Source: Gelatoporia subvermispora B (taxonomy: Eukaryota; Basidiomycota; Agaricomycetes; Polyporales; Gelatoporiaceae). Taken from it: a stretch of 64,000 nt of DNA. Below, piece by piece: positions 9,933 to 21,781 of the stretch; position 1 is the first letter of the stretch; each line of letters starts with the position of its first letter. The stretch covers positions 435,825 through 499,824 of the forward strand of contig KB445807.1 in assembly GCA_000320605.2 (NCBI GenBank). Reading direction: 5' to 3'. The notes beneath the pieces are model-generated. The model did no database searches and was not told the origin of the DNA. It saw only the letters and a program-made list of their open reading frames with translations. Made by a program: the position numbers and the translations under genes.

Positions 9933-11522
9933 GCGGCCGCTCCCTCGGGCTGCAGTGCCCCGAGAGCTAGTGGTCGGCTGCTTAACCGGTCTGCGTGGAA
10001 GCAACTCCTCTAGCTTCCGCGAGGCAGCGGTAGGGTCTGAATCATCTTCCTGTTTTTCCTTTTCCTCTTGGCGCTTGCGTTTCCGCGTCTGCTTCGGCTT
10101 CGTTTGCACCTTGCTCTGCACCGGCGTCGGCACATTCTCCTCGTCCGTTTGGCCATCCTCCGGTGGTGGTGTGAGTTGATGATGACTGAGCCCAAAGGCA
10201 GAAACGGGCGAGAGACTCGAATGACGATAGGCAGTGTGGAGAACGGCAGTCGGCTTCGTCGGAGATGGGGAAGAGAGCTCGTCGACGATGCGGCTCTTGC
10301 TTGGCGTGTCCATTACGCCGTCGGATGAGCTAGAGCGGAAGAAGGCAGGAGACGGCAAAGGGCTGCGCTTATGAGCGCTCTTGTGCTTGTGTGGGGTAGC
10401 AAGCGGATCGCGGTCAGTCGACTTGGACTCTGCCGACGCGAGGACCTGAGGGACGACCTCTACTGGAATAGCAAGGTGAGCGGGAGATGCGAGGAGCGGC
10501 GCGTTCTCCTTATAGGCGTCGATGGAGCTAGGTGTGTGTGCAGAGACATCGGAGTAATCCACCTGGGAGCGCAGCTTGTCCACAAACGACATTTCGGCCT
10601 CGCGAGGGTGATCGGGGTCAGAATACAGGTCGTCGATGTCGTGCTCGTCCTGGGTCGGCGAAAGCGGGGCCGGGCCACCCATGATAAGAGGCGGGACAGG
10701 GGAGGACAATGCGAGGACGCCGAACGGAATACGAGGTGCAGGCGGAGGGGCGTTTTCCTTGTCGCCATCGCTCGGGGTGGGGAGTACTGGACGAGCTGGT
10801 AACGCCGGGTGGTGCTGCGCCTGTTTCGCCTTCACCCTCCTCTCCGCTGCGAGGAATCCAAATGGGTCCTGTGCATCCTCTGGGCTGGAATCTTTCCGCA
10901 CAAAGAATACGCCCGTGCTGTTCTCCTTATCGTCACTGTCTCCAACGTAGTCGTAAAAGCCAGACCCGGCATGGGATGCAGGCGTATCTCCTGCGCCGCG
11001 AAGGAAAGAAGGTACGGGTGGCGAGGATGGAGGAAGAGGAGACCGCAATACTTGCTTTCCTTTCACCGACTGAGTGATTCGTCCGTGCAGCGGGCTTCCC
11101 GAGTGCCAGTTCTCGTCGCGGCGCCGGGGAGAGGCCGCTCGAGCGCTAGCGAGAGGATGAGGCCTGCGGCTATGTGGCCCGAGTGGGGTCGATTGTAATG
11201 GCGCTTTCAATGGCAAGGATAGGCGGTCCGCGATCTTCACTGGCGACGGACTGGCAAGCAAGTCGTATTCGACGTCGTACTCAGAGGGCGTATGTATGCG
11301 CGAACGCTTGACTGAACGCGCAGCTATCCCGAGTAAATGGTCTTCTTCCGAGAACTGCGTAGGTAGTTCCAAAGGACGCTTTACTCCCGTCCCCAAACGG
11401 TGTTTCCAGTCGCTCGTCAGCTCATGGGCTACCTGCACTTTCTGCGGCGTGTTACGAGGCGTCTTGTCCAACAGGACTGGTCGATGGCCGAGATGGGTAG
11501 GCATGAGATTGGATTGCTTCAC
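9573..11522 (-). CDS. Low-complexity nuclear-type protein with three KEN motifs and an RG-rich tail
   Basis: A single-exon frame of 649 residues. It is largely disordered, with many SP/TP sites (for example HTPSEY, LASPSPVK, DTPSKSR) that could be CDK targets. Three KEN sequences are visible (DDKENS, GDKENA, AYKENA), the degron form recognised by APC/C-Cdh1, alongside RxxL stretches. A short conserved-looking motif DPFGFLAAERRVKAKQ lies mid-protein. The C-terminal third has a basic run KQTRKRKRQEEK, then GRGRGR repeats, then an acidic Ser/Glu stretch. The composition suggests a nuclear, possibly cell-cycle-regulated, nucleic-acid-binding protein. No family is recognised, so the role is inference. 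Confidence 0.75.
9895..9930. repeat. CCACGA hexanucleotide tandem repeat (6 copies)
   Basis: Six perfect CCACGA units encode part of the Arg-Gly tract of the overlapping minus-strand gene. Unit number may vary between strains without breaking the frame. Confidence 0.9.
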
Positions 11523-12297
11523 GTTTCTAGCTCAATAGTTGAATTTTACGGTTTAGAGATGAGGGAGTGTATGCAAGATGATTGGGCCGAAGTCAAGAAT
11601 TCATGCGGCTGGATCGTCGTCGGCATCGACGTCGACGGCCTCTGGCCAACCGTCACGCTAGTCGTGCGTGACGACAACGTGACTGCGACGTAACGCGCGA
11701 TTGGTCCCGTGATCGTGTAGTTCTGTCAGATTCAAGGCCCGATCTTGTTGACCTCGCTCGCCGATCCCTAGACCTCACATAACGCCGCGCGAGCGCGGCA
11801 GGGCCCACTACGACCATCCTCACACCTAAACCATCTCCTCGTCACACAGGCTAAAGCACGATACGAGCGGTGGGTGGGGCAGCACACGCGAAGCGCCAGT
11901 AGTTGTAACTGTGGGAAAACAACGTGGCTATTTAAAACTCAGAAAAGCGAGATTGTAATGAAATTTGTATCATTTGCAAATCCGCGGTCGTTTGTAGTGT
12001 TTTCGCGGACAAGAAGGTCCACAAGAAGACCCACTACTAGTCGTAGTGGGAACAGTGAGAAGCTCTTTACTGGAACCGTAACCATCTGGATGTAGACATC
12101 CTTTGCGATTTCAAACGAGCTGCATCTTGAATTTTGCTACCCAAAACCCACATCAGAGACGTGCTATTGATACAGTTGGTGATATTGAATGCAAAGCTAA
12201 ATGTCCCATGGGTGCTGCAGAACTACCACATCATGAATCCACCAGAGCGACTAGCGCTTACCACAGAATAAATAAACGAATGCGACGAACGACGCGG
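11523..12297. other. Intergenic region
   Basis: No convincing gene. Open frames at 11874-12095 and 12103-12303 on plus have no domain or initiation support. The region separates the start of the KEN/RG protein from the 3' end of the GH18 gene. Confidence 0.4.
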
Positions 12298-13847
12298 TCA
12301 TAAGGGGAATGCCTGTGACCGTACTGTGGTGATCCAATCTGAAGCCGCACCCGGGAACTATCTTGCCATCAGTGGGCCTTACATCTCGGAGAAGTCGGGG
12401 TAACATACCTCCCAAGCCATTGCACCAGCATCTAAATTACTGGATTGTGAGTAATAGTTTATCTGACAATCTCGTGTACGCACCCCACCCCTGACTCTTA
12501 GCCTGCTCCAAGCACTGAGCAAGTGTTGACGGGTCGACATAGCCATTATCGGCGTCAGCGGCGTTAGCTGGTTTGCCAATCACGAGCTTGTCTAGGGGTA
12601 CACCAGCCGCAGCAATCTCAAACACGGAGGAATTTGGAAATGCTCCTCCTGAGGTTGTGAGCAAATTCGTGCAGGTCGTGTACTCTGACGTGCCCTCTAT
12701 GGCGCGGGTATGAACCTCGCATTGTCATCTTATGTCCGGATTAGTTACTCACGGTTGTAGAACTGCCCAGTGCAATTATGCGATGTCAGTGAGATGCGTC
12801 AGCCTCAATCGTAATAGTTTTCTAGTCACCTGAATGTTGTACTGTGATAGATGTCATCAGAGGTCATCACCTGTGGTGGATGCGAATGATTCAAGCGCAC
12901 CCAATCAACCAAGGGACCAATTTCTTGGTCGACCTTCAGGTACCCTCCACCAGGCCAGGAAGGATTCGGAGAGAACCTATTGCGCCGCATCGTATAACCA
13001 GACAGGCATGAAGCTATGACGCGACCTACCAGGGCGCAACAGCTTGGGAAACTAAAGTCAGAAAGGCTCGAACTACGGATTGTGACCTCGACTTACGAGC
13101 ATGTGTGATGATGTACTGTCCCTTGAAGAGTTGCGTCCGTAGTCTTTTGTGGAACGATATGAGCCAATTCTCTGCTTCCGAATCCTTGCTTTCCATGGCC
13201 TTGAAGTCCTGCAATGTTGCAAATCGATCGCTTCAGGACGTCTTCGATACGTTGTGGGAACATACCTCATAGTCTATGTCGATACCGTCCAGATCGTATT
13301 GTTTGACCCACTGGGCCATCATATCCGCAGTCTTATTAGGATCTGCGCCGCTCGTAGTTGGCGCATCGGTCGAACCAAATGCCGAGACGATGAGGCTGAT
13401 ACCGGCTGCCTTATACTCCGCCTTGATACTTGAGCGTTGGGCATCGGTCAGCGATGCCCATTCTTGAGCCTGGTCTACAGGTCCGGAGGCGAGAAGGAAT
13501 GACAGAGCACTTTCGAAATATCAGCCCGCATACTCGCATATGCGAGACTCGGCATCAATCGACTTACAAGACATTATAGCCCTGGAAATGGCAAGGTTGG
13601 CTTCGTGAAGGTGAATGCGTGAGAGTGATATCCATACTTTAATCTCAGAGACATCCGGGGGCCCGTTCTCCCCTGATATCCACTCGTCTCCGTAGACAAC
13701 AAAATGCGGGGCCGCCGGGACTGTCCGATTAGCAGTCTGGGTGGGCTCCTGTGACGCCGTGTTTGGGAGTGGCACAGCCAACACTATGCTCGAGAAAGCC
13801 ACCAGCATGGCGGCCGCTGCTAGGCGTGCCAGAGTACTAATGAACAT
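12298..13847 (-). CDS. Secreted GH18 chitinase-like glycoside hydrolase
   Basis: Predicted secreted hydrolase acting on chitin or other beta-1,4-GlcNAc polymers, possibly an endo-N-acetylglucosaminidase. Eleven exons join in frame to 328 residues: 13638-13847, 13568-13581, 13266-13509, 13097-13208, 13030-13042, 12901-12976, 12830-12841, 12753-12762, 12484-12696, 12409-12431 and 12298-12357. The N-terminus MFISTLARLAAAAMLVAFSS is a signal peptide. The catalytic GH18 motif DGIDIDYE ends in the proton donor E156 at an exon junction. Other family segments are visible: YIITHAPVAPWFSP, GGGYLKVDQEIG and YNIQFYNQGTSEYTTC. No carbohydrate-binding module follows. Some acceptor choices (AAAG, CCAAG, ATAG) were forced by frame and family continuity, so a few boundaries may move. 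Confidence 0.88.
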
Positions 13848-15417
13848 TCTCGTGCAAGTGTTGGGGGTAGGGGAGAACCGGGGTCGCAGACAACGGAAGC
13901 CCTTCGCGCTGTCCCCCATATTTGTATGATGTGACGTTCACGGAGGTTTCATCTCCGGAATGATCAGAAGAATAGTATATGACAATATGTTGATTGGTTG
14001 ATTATCGTGAGCTATGCCAGTGCATCCGCAACAGCTTCCACTCAAGGCAATAACTCATCAACATTCCAGGCCGTGAGTTATACCATCGCCTGACGTGCAT
14101 GGACAAGACGTGGATTCGCATGACCTGATTCGCGAAAGTGTGCGTTCAAAGCGGTGAGTTGAACGAAAGACAGGACGGGCTACGGGGACATGTGAGCGCA
14201 AAAGTCTTGTCAACGTGGACACATATGTCATGATCATACTTGATTTTCCCGGCGCTCTGGGAATGTAACAATGTCAGCAGTCGTAGAAAGTCAATTCGCT
14301 GTTAGAAGCACCAGTTTGAGCTCAGTAGCATAGATGGCGTGTGCTACTCTGGCGTGATCATCACGACAGTCGCGACAGGCACAGCAGATGAAGAGCATAG
14401 ACATCACAGAGCAAGCGCCCATAGGTGTTGAATGTCAAAGAGTAGATGCAGGTTATATTCAAGGCTTGACAAACAGGCATGTGTCCCGCGACTGCATGGA
14501 TACCTCAGACTGAGCAAGACTTCGAGTGTCAAGTCGGGAAGTACCTTGTCTGGCTTGTGGGATAATACAATGGGCAGCTTGGCTAGTAACTCCGAGTCGT
14601 GCATCGAAGATGTGTCTGCAGTGCAGAGTAACATACTCGTTGAGGGCAAGACTTCAAACTACGGAACATGGTTGCATATTCGTGATTTTTCCGGTTCGAA
14701 ATTTCAGCTGTCGCGTCAGTCATTACAGCACGCAGGATTGCGCAGCTGCCTGTGTTGAGCACTGCGTCTAGAAATTGTCAGCAGACAACTAGTATGCCTC
14801 GCCTATGGACCCTGCCTCGACAAGGAACTATATAAAGCTGTGGACACCCGTACGACTTGCGCAAGGTCTAAATGTGTTCGCGCGTGCAACTCGAAGTTGC
14901 GTGATAGTCAGCAACGGAGATGAAATAGTAATCTCCAAGGATGGCTGTGCAATGCAAATGTGCGTCAGGTTGTGTAATGGGACGGAAGGCGGAGAACTTG
15001 AATCTGCATATATCGTCTGGTCGAAAGTGGAGCGCTGGCTGGGACCACAGATCACAACACGATATCGACGTAAGACTTTCGGCGTCTTGCATCGTAGCGC
15101 CAGCGGTCCCGATACTCGTGATTTTGCACCCATGCCAACGCTCGTTGAAAGCGCTGACTGCCACAAGGCGCTGCCTAGTCCAAGCGAACCTCGAATGACA
15201 AGTATCATGTCCGCTTGAAATCCTGGAGACCATAGTACAACCTCCCAGGGAATTTACGTTACAGAAATTAGCGCAAGGTTGGAGAGACATTGTATACAAT
15301 GTCAGCACTCGTAACGGACGATCAAGGACGTATACAGTGTAGCAAAGTCTCATTCCACCCCAGCATACTGCAATATTTCGATCTCGCATTATACTGGCTA
15401 CGGTGGGGTAGCTCGAG
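13848..15417. other. Intergenic region upstream of the GH18 gene
   Basis: No gene supported. Several long open frames on both strands overlap each other between 14.4 and 15.6 kb without domains or splice logic. Confidence 0.4.
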
Positions 15418-15500
15418 CTAACGTGAGAACAACTTGGGGAAGTTGGGTGTGCCCGCATCATCGGGAAGCGTTGTGCTGGACAACACTCGTTCTTCTCCCA
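15418..15500 (-). pseudogene. Probable relic of a duplicated sedolisin C-terminus
   Basis: The minus strand reads [12 protein letters not shown] and a stop. The intact sedolisin ends [18 protein letters not shown] and a stop, about 0.6 kb upstream on the same strand. Eight residues are identical, the position relative to the stop is similar, and many DNA differences are transitions. A few residues earlier, RELGEE may correspond to AELGWD. No other part of a protease is recognisable between the two, so this would be the last trace of a tandem copy. Chance similarity cannot be excluded. Confidence 0.4.
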
Positions 15501-16036
15501 ACTCACGATTGCAGCTGCAGTGCGCGCAGTGCGCGCACTCCAGGAGCGTTCGATGACCCTCGGGTACAGTAAAGGAAAAATTGAATGACACATGAGCGCG
15601 GCCGCTTTTCGTTAAACTTCTGAGCATCGTTTCTATAGTACTGCTAGATAGATCATAAACACCAAATATGCTTCGTATCGCGCAGCCAAGCGATATCATA
15701 ATCTGAGCTACAGGTCGGATTTGTAGGCTTGACGATCCTCGTAATTTGTGTTTGGGACGTGTTCCGATCGTACAGTGTGAAACGGCAATTCCGCATGTGC
15801 ACACACAGTCGAGAGCAAGTCTACGGTCATCACTTCGATGTTTGTGAGGCTCCGATACAACCGTCTGTGGCACGACATGAGTAGAGACGATGACGACAGC
15901 CACGCCGGAACGCAGGTATCGGTAAAGGCACACATAGCGTGCAAGACTTTTACTTGTCACAGATTATCATATACAGCAAAGTTTCGTTATGCCGCGAGAG
16001 GTTCTGGGTATTATATGGCATTGCGTAGTGGCAATT

Positions 16037-18431
16037 CTAAGGAAGATCGAGCCACCGCTGAAGTAGTTTGGGGAAATTGGGGGTGCCGAGTCCAGTAACA
16101 GGGTCCCATCCGAGTTCCGCGGAAAAGCCATTCGTCCCACACCCTGGATTTGTGCCGTTCGTAATGTCGTTGAAAGCTCCCTCGAAAGCGGAAGAATAAA
16201 TCTATGTCAGAAGTTAGTGGAGATAGACGTGTAATAATACCTAGGATCTTACCGCCGGATTGATGAATCCGATGGGACCCTTGCCCACGGCCAGTCGTGC
16301 ATCATTCACTCCGGATAGGATTGCCGCCGCGGCTGGAGAGGATGCTGATGTACCGAACACATGGAAAATACTGCCCAGAATGACTACGAGATAATTTGCA
16401 CTGCAAAGTTGCTGTCAGCTTATGGAGGAGTCACGATGATTGATAGACGAACGAGAGCTCACCCATTAGCAGATATGTCAGGAAATGCGCGCGATGTGGC
16501 GTTGTAGATGTCAGGGGCGTATGGTGGCGGGTACTTCTCAAGGTAGGTCCGCACAGCCTTCTTTTGATAATCGGGCATTGCGAACACATTGGAGAAGCCA
16601 CCTCCGGAGAAGATGTGTTGATCGCAGGCAGTTTCCGGCTCGGTTAACTAGATGACGAATCGACGATCAGCCATCCACACTTGCACGTCAGATGGAAATT
16701 ATGAGATACCTTGGCGCCTGGATTCACTTGTGTAGCACCGACACTTGTAACATATGGGCATGTTGAGGGGAAGCTTGGCAGGAAGCGAGGTGCACCCGGG
16801 TCCTCCTGGCCGTCCTCAGTCAGGCAATCGCCGCTGTTCGACGCGACACCACCGTCGCCGGAAGCGTACAGTACTGTGACGCCCATGAGGCCGAGCTGAC
16901 ATCTGCGGTAAAGAGCTGCGCGTATGCAAGTGTATCGGAGAGCAGAACGGACCTTGGCATACTCAGCGCACTGCCGTTGCATGTACGCGGGCGTGAGGAA
17001 GGGCTCGTCGTCACTGTACGATGTGGAGACAACGTAGGGCAGCGGCGCACCGCCACACTGATTGGGGCCCTTGAAACCGCCCGGGACAGGATCTGGATAG
17101 ATGCCATCAAAAGCAGGATCGTTCCCTCCCTCAAAAGTACAGTATGATCCGTCCAGTGCGTCCAAGAAGTTGTTGAATGAGCCATCTGTGACATGGATGT
17201 CAGAACTCAATCGGATGTTGTATTGAAGATAGAAGATAAAACACAAACTTCCGATCACATCCCCCACTTGGTACAGAGTTACCTTCTGCTCCTTGCCCAC
17301 AAGACCCATAGCGTACTGTAAATCGAGATTGGGTTCTATGAACCATGAAATATCGGTCTCATTGACGTCGAGTGTGCCTTAAAAAGAAACATTTACGGCG
17401 ATTTTCGTGACAAAGTTTTGAGCAGAGCGTAGTGCGCGCGGAGATAAAACCTACCACCGTCGATGCTCACAAGTGTAGGTCGCTGGCCGACCTGACTCGC
17501 CGAAAAGTTCCCAAAGAATTCGTCAAAATCACTAGGGATATACACGTTGGGCGTGTATTCCACTAAGAGCGGGAATCAGCTTAGATCCAGAGACGCATTG
17601 CATGGCTCACCGATTCCGATGCTGTTCTTGTGGGTGGCGATGGGTTTGTATTCGAAATCGTATAAGGCGCGGATGCATGCTAAGGTCATCTGACTGCCAC
17701 AGTTGTCCAGTCCTGTTGCATTGGATCCGATGTCCTACAAAATGTCAGGATAATAGACGCCAGAGCCTCGCTGCGGACTTTGCCATACGAACCTCGACCG
17801 GATCGACTAACATCTCCATCGCCGACCCCGTACCGAACTGCGCGATCCTCGGGATAGAGCCAGCTGGATCACTCCTCTTGATTTTCTTGTCAAAGTGAAG
17901 AGTAGGAGTTATAATGTCGACATGCTTCGAAACATGCTGTGGGACATGGTACGCTTCCTTGCAGGCGAGGTGCTGCTCATCGCCTTGGTTCAACTGGTAT
18001 ATGTAGTATTCCGTGCTGAGCAGATCTTCGGCTTCGGTGACTGTCACCGTCGCTTGGATCCAGCCTCCTGTCGGACCTAGCTTTATTTTGCTGGAATTGA
18101 GCCCTGAAGCAAGCAGCCAGTCGCGCACTACTTCGACTGCCTCAGCAGAGGGTCGGAAGGTCTCGGCAACCTGAGCTGGGGTCCAGTGCTTGCCGTAATT
18201 CGGCGACTCCGGGTGTGAAACGTCGAGTAAATAACTCTCAAGGCTGTCCAAGCTACTCTGTTTCAAACCGATGCGCAGGGGTAGAAGAATATCAGGTCCT
18301 GCGCGGCGCACGGGCGTCCATCGAGCGGGAGCAGAGCGGCGAACTTCATGAGCAATACGAGGAGATATCGGCGGACCCGCCGTAGCGAGCGAGAGACTAA
18401 TTGCCAGCCCTAAGAAGAGGGGAGTTAGCAT
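16037..18431 (-). CDS. Secreted sedolisin (tripeptidyl-peptidase, peptidase family S53)
   Basis: An acid serine-carboxyl peptidase, expected to be secreted and to release tripeptides from protein N-termini. Nine exons join in frame to 638 residues: 17793-18431, 17611-17734, 17455-17562, 17249-17377, 16953-17185, 16710-16895, 16463-16647, 16253-16400 and 16037-16201. The start [20 protein letters not shown] is a signal peptide. The next 190 residues are the activation prodomain. Catalytic residues are visible: E305 and D309 in IEPNLD, D425 in SGDGG and S553 in FGTSASSP. The calcium-site region [13 protein letters not shown] is near the C-terminus, which ends [16 protein letters not shown]. All key residues are present. 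An upstream in-frame ATG at 18602 would not give a better signal peptide. Confidence 0.93.
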
Positions 18432-20260
18432 TCTGGCGGCGTCTGTGAGGGACAGAGCAAGTCGGCACACCTCACCAATTCCTCCTTGAGCTGGTAGATA
18501 AACTTTCAGTAGCCCTCCAACTCGAATGCGTGTCACTTGCATCCTTGCTGATCCTATCAGCAAAATTGCAAAGGGAGTGACCTTCGTCAGACAGGTCAGC
18601 ATCCCGATAACTCCGCGATCCTCTACACGCAGCGAATCGTAATGGCAAATTGGGCTTCTTGACTGCGGTAATTACTATTCCTTGTTCACGCGACCCAGGG
18701 AAGAGATCAGGTGTGACACGCTGGACGCTCAGACCTCAGGCCTTAGGTGTGCAGACTTGGTGAAGATTGCATGTATTCCAAAGTACTATGATGATTCAGT
18801 ACAAAGAACCTAGAAGAATTCTCGTGAAGAGCACCGTCAATGTAAGCCCTTTTGCATGTAAGAGACTAGGGTGCAGTGACATTCCCAGGACAAGAACTCG
18901 ACCCTAACATCAGATAGACTGCTGGATAATAAGAATGAGCTCACGGAATGTCAACGTCCACATGGTTCCCAGGAGTGACTTAGACCGCTCTCGTCGGAAC
19001 GAGAGCACACGCCGCAGTTGGCGTTAGCTGCCCACCGCGGGTACTGTATCACATGACCGACGCGTCAGGGAATCATTACGAAATGCGAAGAACGCGAGTT
19101 CACATGCGCATGCGACTCAAGTTGCTCAATATACCAACGCTAGCGACAATGCAACAGGTTGGAGACGTCTTAGAAATACTATAGAAGTATATGACGTATT
19201 AAATTCAGCCTACGCCGACTTCCTGTGGCCTGCCATAGTTCGTTGAACACGCATGAATATCGGATTGTGTCATGCTCTGCAAGGGGCATGGATTTTCCAC
19301 AGGCATTATATATCAGATGCACAATAATGAACTTCGTGAGGAATCCCAGGAGATATAGACGGGTCCCCTGCAGACAATGGAAGACCTGGCATCAAGCCAT
19401 ATGAATTGTTACGGCACACAAGAACCCGTCAGGGTGCCTGGGTGACGCGCCCCCTATCTTGAGCAGTTGCCTCAACTAAAAGCCTGACTGTATAACTTCA
19501 CAATATGCGGGTATAAGCCTCCATAATAGACCATAGAACAGGGGACAGGGTCGTGAACCGCGGACTTACGACCGCAGCTGCGGTGCGGAAGATCAGCGCA
19601 ATCCAGAATGTGCAACCGCGCCAGACACCAGAACGGGGGGTTATTGTTCCACGCCTAAACTCTGTGCTGTCCCTAGTGGTTTTACATACTTTCACGAAGT
19701 GTACATAGTTGAATTTTCTCGTTCAAGAAACTGGTGTCATCATCCTGATGTCCCGGATGTTCCTTTCACGATAATGTTGCCCTTGCATGGTGTCCTTGGG
19801 TCAAGAATTCCACCTGTGGGTGAAAGGGAAGGGGCAAATCCGAGACCCCCTTGCATTTGATTCAGTATTTCGAAGGATGCGCATAAGATACAATAAGCCA
19901 TCTTCCTAGTCAAACTCATAACGCTGAGAAATTCTTTCTCCTCTACTCGTCCCCCATCAACAGGGACACGCAGGTTTCTATGCGTACTCAAATGAAAAAC
20001 TGTTGACTGGAAAATGTGACTGTCGCCATGTGGCCTTCAAGTCCTCATGCACCGTCGAAGCCCATCGGGTGGTGTCGACGGAGACGGTCGACGGCCTGTA
20101 TGATAAGCCAGCGCTTATGTTGAACGTTGGCCCACGCCACCGAGTGTACTTCAGTCTCTACAGGTCCCCACTCCCGGCGTATTCAACGAACCCCGACACA
20201 TGTCTGCTCCATTCGCATGACAGGGTCAACTACTTGGTGCTTATCCGTCAAACTTATTCG
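18432..20260. other. 1.8-kb intergenic region
   Basis: A divergent spacer between the sedolisin gene (minus) and the NFKBIL1-like gene (plus). No frame has protein-like character. Short frames at 19498-19695 and 19740-19991 on minus have no support. Confidence 0.45.
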
Positions 20261-21351
20261 ATGTCTCCAAGTAAGCTGAAGCTGAAGCGTACTCCTGAAG
20301 AGCAACTCCAGCACGACTTGCGTAAGGCACAGAAAGCTGCACGCAAAGCAGCCAAACGGCGAACTCGGGCCTCGCCTTCACCAGACTCGCACGACTCTCA
20401 CAAACGGCGGCGACATCATTCCGAGTTTGAGACCAGCTGGACGGACTATGAGGCAGCGCATCACTCCAGCGGGGATGAATACGGTCCACCGCCACCCCCG
20501 GCGAGCTCCAGCCACCGCGCGCACAAGCCGAATTATGACCACATTTATGCGCAGATGGAGGAGGAGCGCTTCCGGGAGAAGATGTGGGATGCGATGGGAG
20601 ACGACGAGCGACTAGACGGCGTCGAGTCGCGCCTCAATGACTATGCGCATGTGCCACGCCGCTGGCGAGGCGGCGGGATGGACAGAATGGAGGATGATCT
20701 CACAGTCAACCCGCAGATGATGGAGGAGGAGGACTACGCGGAATGGGTCCGCGCGGGCATGTGGCGGTATGTCTGTACATATATTAGTTCGCTGCCAGCG
20801 ACTCAATCCCGCGCAGGAAGAAACATGCTGCAGAGCACGCAGAGCAGGAGCGTAAGAATGCCGAACGTGCTGCGCGTAAGGCCAGGGAAGAGGCCGTGCG
20901 TGAGGAGACGCAACGTATGGAGGAGGCGGAGGCGAAGGCTCGTGCACGACGTAGGGAAGAGAAGCAGAAGAAATGGCGGGCGGAAGCTCGGGCGCGGTAC
21001 GACGAGCGATGGAAGCTGCTGATTGATGGCGATGCGCAGGGCCTGGCATTCTCAGATATACCTTGGCCTGTCTTACTTGAGCAACGCGACGGTGCATCTA
21101 TGGAGCTCCTCAAAACGCAAGCGATCGCAGCTTTCCTCATACCATCGGGCGCAGAGGGCAAGGAACCCAACGGTCATGACGATGCCGTAAAGAAGGGACG
21201 CAAGGAGATCCTGAGAGAAACTATCCTTCGCTTCCATCCCGACAAGTTCGAGGGGCGAATTTTAACGCGAGTCAGGGAAGCGGACAGGGAGCAGGTCAGA
21301 GAAGCAGTTGGTGTAGTCGTCAGGGCTCTCAACGAGTTAATGGGGACGTGA
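20261..21351 (+). CDS. NFKBIL1-like protein with charged coiled region
   Basis: Two exons, 20261-20766 and 20817-21351, give 346 residues. The N-terminal half is low complexity and basic (KAQKAARKAAKRR) and includes PPPPPASSS. The middle is a long Arg/Glu/Ala helix typical of a coiled coil. The C-terminal 110 residues match my memory of the NF-kappa-B inhibitor-like 1 tail: YDERWKLLIDG, FSDIPWPVLLEQ, RETILRFHPDKFEGRIL and EAVGVVVRALNELMG. The HPDKF segment resembles part of a J domain, but the helix I-II context is absent. The family is linked to RNA processing in other eukaryotes; the role here is inferred. The frame is open upstream of the chosen ATG, but MSPSKLKLKRTPEEQ is the natural start. 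Confidence 0.75.
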
Positions 21352-21544
21352 TGTTCCTGTACGGTGAGTTCTGCACTCATAATGTCTGCGGCGGGATTCT
21401 GAGATGATTTGCCTTAGGGCGACTAGAATGCATACAAGTACTCTTTGAACTTGACAACGGACCGACACACTGTACACTATCCCAGCCATTTGTACTATTC
21501 ATACGTCGGCAAGGCAGCACTTCATTTCCTAGAATCTCGTCTCA

Positions 21545-21576
21545 GACTTGATACAGACATGACTTGATACAGACAT
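21545..21576. repeat. 16-bp perfect tandem duplication
   Basis: The unit gacttgatacagacat occurs twice in direct succession in the spacer between two convergent genes. No function is suggested. Confidence 0.9.
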
Positions 21577-21781
21577 AATGCGCGACATAACAGACTGCCC
21601 GCAACGTTACAAATACACATTGCCGCTGTCCCGCAGCCCGCGCTATCCTTCTCAACTTCTTTGTCGATACATCCAAGTCCCTCGGTTTATCTCGCCCTTG
21701 CCGCAAAGCTAGTACCGCACAGCATGCCCTGTCCCGCGCTCTGGACCTACTGCGTGCCGCCGGATACGTCAACGCTAGCAT

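Noticed and set aside
9644..10179. Open frames antisense to the RG-rich gene, including runs of Val or Thr
   Set aside because: They are mirror images of the CCACGA repeat and biased codons of the real gene.
14868..15593. 241-codon minus frame between GH18 and sedolisin
   Set aside because: No recognisable domain or start. A second frame overlaps it, and the only protein-like match is in that other frame (the sedolisin relic).
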